The notes under the pieces were generated by a model. The model searched no databases, was not told the DNA's origin, and saw nothing but the letters and a program-made list of their open reading frames with translations. Below, piece by piece: positions 1-8,805 of a stretch of DNA of 40,434 bases; the first letter of the stretch is position 1, and each line of letters opens with the position of its first letter. Location: assembly GCA_014904985.1 (NCBI GenBank), contig MU129267.1:1-40434 (forward strand). Reading direction: 5' to 3'. Both the position numbers and the translations under genes were made by a program. This DNA is from Hydnum rufescens UP504. Its lineage: Eukaryota; Basidiomycota; Agaricomycetes; Cantharellales; Hydnaceae.

Positions 1-262
1 TGGACTGGAGCCATTTCCCCTATAGATATGCCTGGAGCAGAGTCCTGCAGTGCGCCAGAATGGCGGGACATTCGTACACCATAGCGAGGCATAGGGGTCA
101 CTATTTATTTCTTTATACAGTACACTTCCTTCGAGCCCCAGGTACAATGGACAAAACGCGTGGTTTGGTCTGTTCACTCAGGGGAAAACATCGATGGGGT
201 GGGGAGATCAAAATGAGGGCAAAAATAATGGCAAGTGCCAAGGATGATGATATTAAGATTTG

Positions 263-882
263 TCAGGCAAAGTACAGTGAGCCCTGGGACACCTTATTAA
301 AGGACAATCTAGCCTCCTCTGCAAAATCCAACTCCCCAGATAGACCTGCCACCCTTGCCTCCTCCAGAGTAGTAAAACCAGTTGTGAGGGGGTAGAAAAA
401 GCTTGCAGGATTGAAAAGACTAGGCTGGCCCTGCCTGGGTTGATGGAGCATAGGGGCATGGAGTTTAGAGTATTTGGGATCTCCCCCTTCTGAGTACACA
501 CAAACTTGAGGGGATGTTCATTGGAGAAGAACTCTGATGGCATTTTATCAGTCAATTTCTCCTTATCAACAAGATATATCAATGTACCATTTTTGTTCAC
601 ATTGAAATGTGTGATTAACACACTGGGATACAACAGGAATACACCTGTCGGTAATTGGATGACAATGCTGGCCTCAAAGTTGACCAGACATGTGGTTTCA
701 CCATCATCAAAGAACCCTGTGGAGCAAAGGTTTCTGCAAATTATTTTTCTAAGGATGTGGAAAAGGCGCTCACCTAGGACAAAGATGGCGCATACTCCAA
801 TAGCTACATTCTTGAAATCCCTATGAGGCACAGTTTTGATGGGCGACTTCACCATTGCATTTATTGCCACACAGAAGAACAA
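263..882 (-). pseudogene. TET/JBP-like 2OG-Fe(II) dioxygenase fragment
   Basis: The minus-strand reading contains HRDFKN, then GVCAIFVLG, and about 60 residues later VIQLPTGVFLLYPSVLITHFNV. This is the HxD...H iron-binding layout of the large basidiomycete family related to TET/JBP oxygenases, which oxidise 5-methylcytosine or thymine. A 57-nt intron (donor GTGAGC at 773, acceptor ACAG ending at 717) separates VLG from FFDDGE. Splicing it removes a stretch that does not fit the family. Downstream, a frame change is needed to reach a tail starting GQPSLFNPASFF, which resembles the family's usual C-terminal segment. No good start codon or N-terminal region is visible, so it is a truncated, frameshifted relic. 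The family is often expanded beside KDZ transposons, and a KDZ relic lies 16 kb away. The family call rests on motif recognition only. Confidence 0.6.
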
Positions 883-923
883 TGAGAACTGCAGGGCGAC
901 TCAGTTGCCAGTTTCTGATCGCC

Positions 924-1379
924 TGTTAAGGGTTGTACTCGAGGCGAAAGATACGATGACGTAATCGAGACGAATACAAGGAAATGCCCTTAAGGCGATT
1001 GACGAGGGAGTTGCAAAGTGGGGATTACGTAAGTCACGAAAGATGAGTACGTATGAGGAAGACCGGCTTCTTGAGACTTAATAGGCGAAGGTTTTAAGAT
1101 GAGAGTCGCGAGCGATAACTGAGGTCACGAGAGTGGAATTCAATCGGTTGACAATATATTCTCGATCTTCTAAAGAGCGAGTGTACATCAAGTAACTACT
1201 TATACTATTAGAGATCAAAAGGGTTTTATGGATAAAGGGGTGTTGAATAAAGGAAGGATGTATATAATAGGAATTGCTGAAAGAGGAAGGCACAATGGTG
1301 GCAAGGGTGAAGGTCACGTGATGGTGTGATTGGCTTGGTTATTCATACGTAAGCGAGGTTACGAGTACGACTCGTAACA
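924..1379. mobile_element. 456-bp CpG-rich element with about 20-bp inverted ends (MITE or solo LTR)
   Basis: The left end starts TGTTAAGGGTTGTACTCG. The right end read on the minus strand starts TGTTACGAGTCGTACTCG, so the ends form an imperfect inverted repeat. The interior is far richer in CpG than its flanks. On the minus strand there is a TATA-like stretch (TATTATATAC) near 1265. TG...CA ends with TATA fit a solo LTR; 18-20 bp terminal inverted repeats fit a small DNA transposon. The 5-bp flanks (TCGCC and GACAG) are not duplicated. It has no coding capacity. Confidence 0.5.
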
Positions 1380-2489
1380 GACAGCTTAGAAATGACTGTC
1401 TGAGGGACTTCTTGGTTTCAGAATTGCAAAATATGCCCCAGTCAGGAGCTTTACAACTAGAAAAACTCTACTAATGAAAAAAGCTTGTTTTGCAATTCTA
1501 AGGAGATTCAGGTCTGAGCAAGGCAAGTTTTGGCCTATCCAAATAAGGAAATTTCCTAATTTGGAAATTCTTTATAAAGAAATTTCCTTATTAGGAGGAT
1601 CCATTTTAGGAAGTTTCCTTATTTAGATTCCTAAATTTGGCAAGTCCCCCCCAGCCGAGCCAGTTGGGAGCTGCCAACCCACAGGAGTAAGCAGGTTCCA
1701 GGGTCATGACTTGCTTGAAGGGTAACATTGGATTCTGTACCACTCTTAACATCAATGGTAAGCCCTGCAAATTGCTATAATCTTCTGTTTCAGCCTTCAA
1801 ATTCATCACTTTGGTTTATGGACAGTTACCAAAGGTCGAGGATGCCAAAAAGTACTGGGCCAAGAGTGCAACTGAGGGAAAACACTTACTGCACCAAAAT
1901 TTGGCACCACATGATGCTTATGTAATTCATTTCAGAAGCTAATCTATAGTGGATGAGTATGAGTGTCCACTATCTTATCTATGAGACAAACTTCTACTAG
2001 CTAGTCCTAGTGTTGGATTTGTTGTTTTACCATGCCAGATTGCAGGGATATTTATACCTTTAAGGACCCATTCTAGAACATTCTATCATCCTCCCATCTA
2101 ACTTCCTTACCATTCTAGAGGTTTCTATTGCAATACTAATATTCCATCCCTCATTCTTTCTAGGACCTTCTCTGCTTTTCTGATCATGTGATTCTTTTCA
2201 CAGCTGCATTTCCTAGACCCCTAAATGCATAAATCAGATCCTCTCTTTTACTTTATCCTTCTACACTTGCTAGCCTAAGGTTTGGTGTTGAGTCTTGCAA
2301 AAAGATCCAGTTGCCATCAACTTTGATCACCAAAATTAAATTTTCATTTTATTCAAGCTCTGACTGTTAACAAGGGACTCCCCTACCCAAGGATTTAGAC
2401 CCAATTTGGTCATGTTCATGGGGAGGCTGTACAACTAATAATATTTTATGACATAATCATGATGTGTCATGAATTTGTGGCTGTGCTTA
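1380..2489. other. Intergenic repeat debris; hairpin and copia-like scrap
   Basis: No gene is recognised. At 1539-1594 inverted copies of AAATAAGGAAATTTC could form an AT-rich hairpin. At 1948-1978 there is a 30-bp near-identical match to the copia reverse-transcriptase fragment near 37572-37604, with weaker similarity reaching back to about 1870. At 2011-2372 a segment begins TGTTGGATTTG, carries a TATA-like ATATTTATACC near 2050 and ends TTAACA. It could be a 362-bp solo LTR, but no target duplication is visible. Confidence 0.35.
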
Positions 2490-2665
2490 ATGTTGCAACA
2501 GCAGGATTTGAACCTGCAGCCTCATTGTAGACCCTGGGCACCTTTAACCACTAGGTTACTAGCACCCCCCTATTGGACCAAAATGTTCCAACTGCAGGGT
2601 TTGAACCTCCAACCTCATGTTACCTACCCCCTGCAATTGGCAGTTTAGACCATTGCACTTTTTTC
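2490..2665 (-). repeat. Dimeric tRNA-derived SINE-like element
   Basis: On the minus strand two units follow each other, each with an RNA polymerase III A-box-like segment then a B box. Unit 1 has GCAATGGTCTAAACTGCC (about 2658-2639) and GGTTCAAACCC (about 2605). Unit 2 has GTAACCTAGTGGTTAAAGG (about 2560-2541) and GGTTCAAATCC (about 2512). A-to-B spacing is tRNA-like, but the acceptor and anticodon stems do not fold properly, so neither is a working tRNA gene. Two tandem tRNA-like heads suggest a dimeric SINE. I see no clear poly-A or LINE-derived tail. Confidence 0.5.
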
Positions 2666-2774
2666 CCCTGCCCCCCACCCAAGATTCACAATGGACAAAA
2701 CAGGGATGGTGTTTTGAGTGCTCTTAAAGTAATCCCCAATCCCAACATAACTACAATATGTAGGGACATACCCA

Positions 2775-2845
2775 ACCTATACCAAGCAATCCCAACCCTA
2801 ACCCCCAACCCCAACCCCCCAACTGTCCCCAACCCCCAGCATCAC
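2775..2845 (+). repeat. C-rich AACCCC-type simple repeat
   Basis: Degenerate runs of CCCCAAC/CCCCAATC, with only one CCCTAA. Low-complexity DNA, not a telomere. Confidence 0.6.
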
Positions 2846-2848
2846 TCA

Positions 2849-3050
2849 TAATGGTACATTACCACATTGACATATCACTGGAGACATGGTAACTTACCAT
2901 GTTTGATATATCATTACAGCATGGTAACTTACCACATTTAATATATCATTGCACATGGTAACTTACCATGTTTGATATATCATACAGCATGGTAACTTAC
3001 ACATTTAATATCATTGCAACATGGTAACTTACCATGTCTGATATATCAAT
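2849..3050 (+). repeat. Tandem repeat with palindromic ATGGTAACTTACCAT core
   Basis: About six alternating subunits of 30-33 bp, each with CATGGTAACTTACCATG or CATGGTAACTTACCACA followed by TTTGATATATCATT or TTTAATATATCATT. Adjacent subunits pair into about 63-bp higher-order units. The TGGTAACTTACCA core is self-complementary, so each unit can form a small cruciform. Similar ATATATCA motifs continue degenerately to about 3170. Confidence 0.75.
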
Positions 3051-3429
3051 ATGGGTGTGTTACCATTGAGGTGTTGTGGACCAAGTACCAGGGTTTACCA
3101 GGGGTGGTATGATACCCCATTTATACATGAATTAAGTGTGGTATCATACCACCTTTGATATATCAGTACTATAGCCTGTTGTCCTCAGCTACTATCTATG
3201 GAGGCAAAAGGATAGTTAGCTAGTACACTAAAGAGGTGTACTTACTTAGTACCTGGGATTTACAGAGATGCTGGGCAGCTGCCCTGGCTGCAGCCATGGA
3301 ACTAGATGGAAATTATATAATATATGGTCCCCCATATAAATACCTATATAAATATATATTATTATATTAGGTAATATCCAATGGATATTCAGATGCATCT
3401 TCTCGCAGGTCTGCTGTACAAGGATGCTT

Positions 3430-3660
3430 GTTCAGTGCTGGCAATTGCTGGCATTGAGTTGCATTCATCCTCAAATGCAACTCCCCACAGCGAACTGAGG
3501 AAAAGGGACCACACACCTGCTGCGTGGTGTGCGGTCAATAAGGTAAGTCTCCACTGTAGATACAGCCATGCAAAAGAGCAGCAAAAGCTGCTTTTGTGCT
3601 ATTACTACATATTTCTCAATTCCAGGTGTTCTGACACTGAACTGAATGCATGTGAACCCA
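3430..3660 (+). repeat. Isolated hairpin exon-intron module (start of array 1)
   Basis: It starts with GGCAATTGCTGGCATTGAGTTG, the sequence that flanks the palindrome centre at 13868-13890. Next comes hairpin H2 (3507-3536, GACCACACACC...GTGTGCGGTC), then an intron-like segment at 3543-3625. That segment has donor GTAAGT, hairpin H1 (3570-3599, GCAAAAGAGCAG stem), branch-like TACTAC and acceptor CCAG. The following exon matches the first part of the array-1 exon (ACTGGGCATGAGC) and is then broken by unrelated DNA. It shows that the array family once had a palindrome-type centre here too. Confidence 0.7.
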
Positions 3661-3689
3661 TATGAAAAACTGGGCATGAGCTTATGGAC

Positions 3690-4900
3690 ACATTGTAAGC
3701 AAGAGAAAAGGGGAATCTCTGCCACAATCTGTGATATGGAATTGAGAACAAAGAATGGGGGCCACCAAAATAATCCGAATGTTCAGGTCAAGTGTAGGAG
3801 GGTCTTTAGGATAGAAGATAATCCGACTGTCAGCAGTAGTTGCTCAAGCAGATGAATAAAGGGGAAATTATGCCACAAATACCACACTCCTAAGGTCCTA
3901 GTCTTGTGGCCTTAGACAAAGTGTAGTAGTATCAATGTCCTCAGATGGAATTGCACCTAGAAATCCAGCAGCAATACTTCAGTGCTTCAGACTGGGGAGG
4001 GGGAAGACAATGGAATTTTCAACACAATTCGCTTAATATACAACCCGGCTATGAGATCAAATATCCGACAGAAGAAGGGGGATAGGGGAAATATGTAGAA
4101 AAAGGAATCAAGTCAAACGCTTCAAAACTGACAGAGATATTCAATTTACAAGTCTGGGGATAGGATAGAGCATAAAATGACTATTTCTCCTTCCCTTTTG
4201 AATAGATTCCCTTGAGGAATGGTGGAATGAGGTCATCCTGAACGTCCTATCCTTCGGATATAAGGCTGCCAGACAATATTCGATATTTGAAAATTGGAAG
4301 GGGGAATGATGTTCTCCTGAGACAAGGGGGAAATTCATATGTAGAACACTGAGTTCTTCTTTTTCATGCAACGCCCTTCATACCGTCTGGATGGGCATTT
4401 TCAATATCTTTTTAGGCACGGTTGTTTCATGCAAATCTGATCAAAACTGATGGAGCAACTTCGAAAAATACACCTTCTAATTATGAATGAGCAGGTGAAA
4501 TCGTTCCAGAAGCTTCAGTTTTAATCATGATGAATGTGTATTCAGTATCATTTGATAGGTATTGATCACAGCTTTCAGGGAGCCATATTTATGAGTCGAT
4601 CGGATATGAATTGACTTCGAAAAGCAGGACATACTCCTTAAGACTGATGAATTCCATAGTAAAATTGTTCTAGAACATGCAATTTTAATCAGATCAACTC
4701 GTGATCAATATCGTTGGATAGGTGTGAATCATATCTTTCGGACGTTACTTTTTCGAGCCGATCTGATCAAAACTGACGGAGAAATTCAACAAATACTCCT
4801 TAAGAGTGCTGCATTTGCCCCTATTTGATTATGTAAATGTATCTGTGAGTAGGAATGAAGGCCCAGGTGTGTAATCCATTGTATTACATAATCCCAATTT
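3690..4900 (-). mobile_element. Degenerate LTR-like element related to the 1.57-kb LTR family
   Basis: Read on the minus strand, 4850-4380 holds three imperfect repeats of about 150 bp. Each begins near TCAGTTTTGATCAGAT, passes through AAAGATATGATTCACACCTAT, and ends in an AATTTTACTAT/AGTCTTAAGG segment. The three 1.57-kb LTR-like copies at 20538, 25770 and 29797 have the same three-repeat plan near their 5' ends. The copy here is more diverged, opposite in orientation and its ends are not defined. It appears to have inserted in hairpin array 1, whose pieces lie on both sides. Confidence 0.45.
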
Positions 4901-5070
4901 GTTAGAGTCACCCTTAAGGCAACAAGATTTGTATATGCAGATTGAAGGAGAATTCAAGACAATATACAGAAGGGCAAGTTGAATTGCCAGGTCCACCATA
5001 TCATGGCTTATGGTAGGGCATAGATGAATACAGTCCCTGTGGCCTGTTGAAGACCCCAGGAGATTGACTC

Positions 5071-5254
5071 ATGTACAAGGGAAATGAGCATTCCATTTAC
5101 ATCTTTTCAGGCATATGGAATTCATGCTCTTCCATGAACAGACGAAAGCTTGTTATTGGAACAACATATTGGTACATTTTTAATTTGTTCATCAGAAAAT
5201 TCAATGCTGACAGGGAACTCTATGTGGTAGGGATTTTTCCCTCCAACACTGTCC
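5071..5254 (+). other. Unassigned segment before array 1
   Basis: No recognisable gene. It leads directly into the first array intron (donor-like GTATCT at 5261) and may be a diverged first exon of the array. Confidence 0.25.
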
Positions 5255-5260
5255 AAAAAG

Positions 5261-6470
5261 GTATCTTTTTTTTAAATCTAATTTTCTATGCATATAAGTG
5301 ATGCAAAATGGGCAGCCCAAGCTGCCCTTTTTGCATCACTTCTAACAAATATTTCTTCTATTCTAGATCATGTGACTGACATCACCCAAGCCCAAACACA
5401 CCACCACCCAAACCCCCTGCACCCACATCTTGACACCAAACCAAACCCCATACAACCCCTGTATGACAAACCAGGCACAAGCCTGTATGGACCCTGCTGT
5501 CCACATGAATGACAAAACATGGTACCACACACCCGCTCCAGTGGGTGTGTGGTACTAAAAGGTATGTTTTTTTAATCTAATTTTCTATGTGTAGGTGGCA
5601 CAAAAAGGGCTGCCCAAGCTGCCCTTTTTGTGTCACTTCTAACATATATTTCTTCTATTCTAGATTGCGCAACTGACATCACCCAAGCCTGAATGCACCA
5701 CTGCCTGAACCCCCTGCACCCACATCTCAACACTGAACCAAACCCCATACAACCCCCATACAACAAACCAGGCACAAGCCCGTATGGACCCTGCCATCCA
5801 CATGAATGACAAAATGTGGTACCACACACCTGCTGGAGTGGGTGTGTGGTACTAAAAGGTATGTTTTTTTAATCTAATTTTCTATGCATAGGTGATGCAA
5901 AAAGGGCAGCCCAAGCAGCCCTTTTTGTGTCACTTCTAACATATATTTCTTCTATTCTAGATTGCACGACTGACATCACCCAAGCCCAAATGCACCACCA
6001 CCCAAACCCCCTGCACCTGCATCTTGACACCAAACCAAACCCCATACAACCCCTGTACAACAAACTGGGCATGAGCCCATATGGACCCTGCTGTCCACAT
6101 GAACAACAAAACACAGTACCACACACCTGCTGGAGCGGGTGTGTGGTACTAAAGGTATGTTTTTATTATTATCTAATTTTCTATGCATAAGTGGTGCAAC
6201 AAGGGCAGCACAAGCTGCCCTTTTGTGTCACTTCTAATATATATTTGTCCTATTCTATATTGCATGACACACATCACCCAAGCCTGAATGCACCACCACC
6301 CGAACTGCCAGCAACAAGAACCCCTGCACCCACATATTGACACCAAACCAAACCCCATACAACCCCTGTATGACAAACTGGGCATGAGCCTGTATGGACC
6401 CTGCTGTCCACATGAATGACAAAACATGGTACCACACCCCAGCCTATACTGTAGTATTGATGACATCAAA
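5261..6470 (+). repeat. Hairpin-module array 1: four exon-intron units of about 297 bp
   Basis: Four tandem units. Introns: 5261-5366, 5562-5663, 5859-5960 and 6155 to about 6260 (last acceptor decayed to TAT). Introns 2-4 start GTATGT; intron 1 has GTATCT. H1 hairpins (5297-5340, about 5593-5636, 5891-5932, 6191-6232) lie between donor and a CTAAC branch site, and the acceptor is TTCTAG. The exons (5367-5561, 5664-5858, 5961-6154) are 195, 195 and 194 nt and end in H2 hairpins (5522-5555, 5819-5852, 6116-6149) 6 nt before the donor. In one frame each exon reads as a 65-codon repeat (TDITQA..., then PIQP, YGPC, PHT and SGCVVLK) with symmetric phase-1 introns. Its stops are TGA, as expected from decayed CGA. 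It is either a decayed gene of 65-aa repeats or a structural repeat. Confidence 0.75.
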
Positions 6471-6599
6471 CATGGTATGGGACTGTGAGGGCTGATGTGA
6501 ATTCTATGGTTAGCAAGAATGTCTAGTCTTCCAGTCTAATATCCTTAATATTACCTAATAAAATCAACCAGGAGAATTACTAATATTAGGAGTGGGTTA

Positions 6600-7075
6600 G
6601 TGGGCTGGCAGGTTTAGTTGGATATATCAGCTGGGTTGCCTCATTGGCTTCCCACCCCCCTTGCTCACTGCCCATTCAAATAGTATTGGGTTAGCAGGTT
6701 GCTGGGCTATTGGATATAACAGTAGGCTGTCTTGCCTGGCTTCCATGTCCCCCTTGCTCACTGCCCATTTAAATAATCAGGCTACTGGATATAGCAGCAG
6801 GTTGCCTCATTGGCCTGCCTCTCCTGCTTGCCACCCATTCAAATCGTACTTACCAGGGTTATCAGGATATATTGATGGGTTGCCTTGTCTGCTCCCCCCC
6901 TGCTCACTGCCCATTCAAATTGTACTTACTGGGCTCATCAGATATAATGACAGGTTGCCTCGTCGGTTTCCTGCCCCCCTGCTCACTGCCTATTCAAATT
7001 GTACCTACTGGGCTTATTGGATATAACCATGGGTTGCCTCATCAGCTTCCTGCCCCCCCTGCCATTCAAAAATAA
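6600..7075 (+). repeat. Minisatellite, about 78-bp unit, six copies
   Basis: The unit contains GCTCACTGCCCATTCAAAT, then ACTGGG or GGGCT, GGATATAAC or GATATAATG, and GGTTGCCTCRTYGGCTTCC followed by CCCCCC. About six imperfect copies run in tandem. The open frames across it follow from the repeat and are not treated as genes. Confidence 0.8.
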
Positions 7076-8081
7076 TGTAAGAAAGACCAACCCACACAGA
7101 ATTCATTTCAATCAAAACTCTAGGTATTGCATGACATGATCAAAAAAAATTGGAAGGGGGAAAAGAGGAAGAAATTTTCTGGGGGGCTTGTAGGGTAGAG
7201 TCATATGAAGGATGTTGAACACCTGGGAATGAATGTTCATCTGCTTCATAGATGAATAGATGAGAGTATGTGCAGGCAAGTGAATGATGGTATAGAGGTG
7301 GGTCAACATCACTTGATATCTGTGAAGTCCTCAATGGACGGAGTGGATCGACATTCCTCGATATATGTAGTAAGAACTGAGGCAAGGGGCATGGTACACA
7401 ATGTGTCAGTAACCAAAACTGAGGCTCATGGTTGGCGGTTGTGTAGAGTTTGAGATACAATGGTGTGAACATAGCCAGTTGTGTGCGAGTAAGTGATGGT
7501 CTGCTTCGCAAATGATGGCGAGTCCTGCACAAGTGAATAGCAGCTGGCTTTCAGGAGAGCGAGAATGGTGGTAGCTGCGAGAAAATCACAGTTAGCTTTA
7601 CAGGTGTGGCCAAAACCACCTGACTGAGTGGCTATCGACTTTACCTTCATGTGATCATACTTAAGACAATGGATGTCAGCATAGTCAAGCAACACCAACC
7701 TAGATCTCCCTTTCCCCAACACAGAATGTGAGTGATGTATGCATGGCAAGCTGTGCATAGGTTGGAATGATACCAAGTAGGTAGCTGCCAGCTTTGGTCA
7801 GGTGTAACATCAACCAAGTGTTGATATGACAGCAGGAAATCATTTCTGTGATATAGGACAAGATATAAGAATCTAGACTATTGTTCATTTAGTCAGACTC
7901 ACCAGTAGGTCAGAAAAATAGCTCATACTCACCTGCTCAGAACATGGTAATTCTCCTGCACAAATGAGGAAGGACAAAGGGCAAAGGGCAAACTCAACAC
8001 CAGAGAATGCTGGCCTTTCAAAAGTTGCCAGCAGTCCAGTACATTCAGTGCTACTGTAATGAGAGTGTAAATACAAAAGAT
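7076..8081. other. No recognisable gene
   Basis: Several short frames exist, mostly on the minus strand (for example 7426-7776), but none shows a domain, splice pattern or codon bias I can support. It lies downstream of the intact minus-strand gene and may hold its 3' UTR. Confidence 0.4.
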
Positions 8082-8724
8082 TTAAGAACCACAAGGCGAT
8101 TCTGTCTCAATCGCGAGTCCAGCCCTTATCACATGCCTCATGAAGCAATCATTCGCATCTTGTTCTGATGTGCAAGACTCGTGGGAGTTATGTGGATATC
8201 CAGTGACCAATGCTTGAACTTCAGACCTATTGAGGGACCTTTGAGTTGTTCTGATAGAAAAGGGATTAAAAGTTGGACTCACCATTGAGTAAACACACCT
8301 ATCTCCCTTCCCACATAGACCACATACCAGCATGTTTTCTGGGCCATATGCTCTTTGATATGCTCAGCAAGGGCAGCATTAGTGGTGGCCATCTCAATTG
8401 CACTGGGTTTAGTGTTGGCAGTCAGGGAACTCGAGGCAATGGATGATACAGGGATTGTGGAAGGTGTAGAGACTGTGGAAGTGGTGCAGACAGTGGGGCC
8501 AGAGAGAGATGGGGTACCTGTAGCAGCCTGAGTGGGCTGGGGATCATCTGATACATTCCCATCTTGAGACACAATCAGAGCATCATGAGCAACCATAAGT
8601 TTCCAGATTGCTTCTGTCAGATGATCCACATCCTGCACTGCACACCAGGGAGAATTAGTAAACCATAGATATACATCTGAGTATCCTTACTCTCAGATAA
8701 CATGGTGAGGGCAAGAGCCTCCAT
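8082..8724 (-). CDS. 177-aa protein with RNase H1 N-terminal/viroplasmin-like domain
   Basis: Three exons on the minus strand: 8724-8691, 8637-8283 and 8226-8082. Introns are 53 nt (GTAAGG...CTAAT...TGCAG) and 56 nt (GTGAGT...ATAG). The spliced length is 534 nt, exactly 178 codons including the TAA stop, with no frame break. The protein opens MEALALTMLSEMQDVDHLTE. A Ser/Thr/Pro-rich linker follows at about residues 45-100. Residues about 118-165 read TCWYVVYVGREIGVFTQW, then SEVQALVTGYPHNSHES, then TSEQDANDCF. This matches the small RNase H1 N-terminal (caulimovirus viroplasmin-type) domain, which binds RNA-DNA hybrids or dsRNA. No RNase H catalytic domain follows. Many basidiomycete genomes carry such stand-alone proteins of unknown role. 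The second intron lies inside the domain and splicing restores QW|SEV, which supports the model. Confidence 0.7.
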
Positions 8725-8805
8725 AAAGGAATCAGTTGTGTTGCACATGCGTCACGTGAGGTGTTGATTTGATTCCGGCCTTTGATTCTGCACTTTGTCT
8801 ACACT

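Noticed and set aside
60..395. Plus-strand 111-aa frame
   Set aside because: It shows no domain and overlaps the minus-strand dioxygenase relic, which has recognisable motifs.
2500..2660. Two functional tRNA genes
   Set aside because: Pol III boxes are present, but acceptor and anticodon stems do not pair, so a SINE is more likely.
2775..2845. Telomere-like repeat
   Set aside because: Only one CCCTAA is present; the rest is irregular AACCCC, so it is low-complexity DNA.
5261..6470. CRISPR array
   Set aside because: Repeats are about 297 bp with exon-intron signals and no unique spacers of 30-40 bp; the host is a eukaryote.
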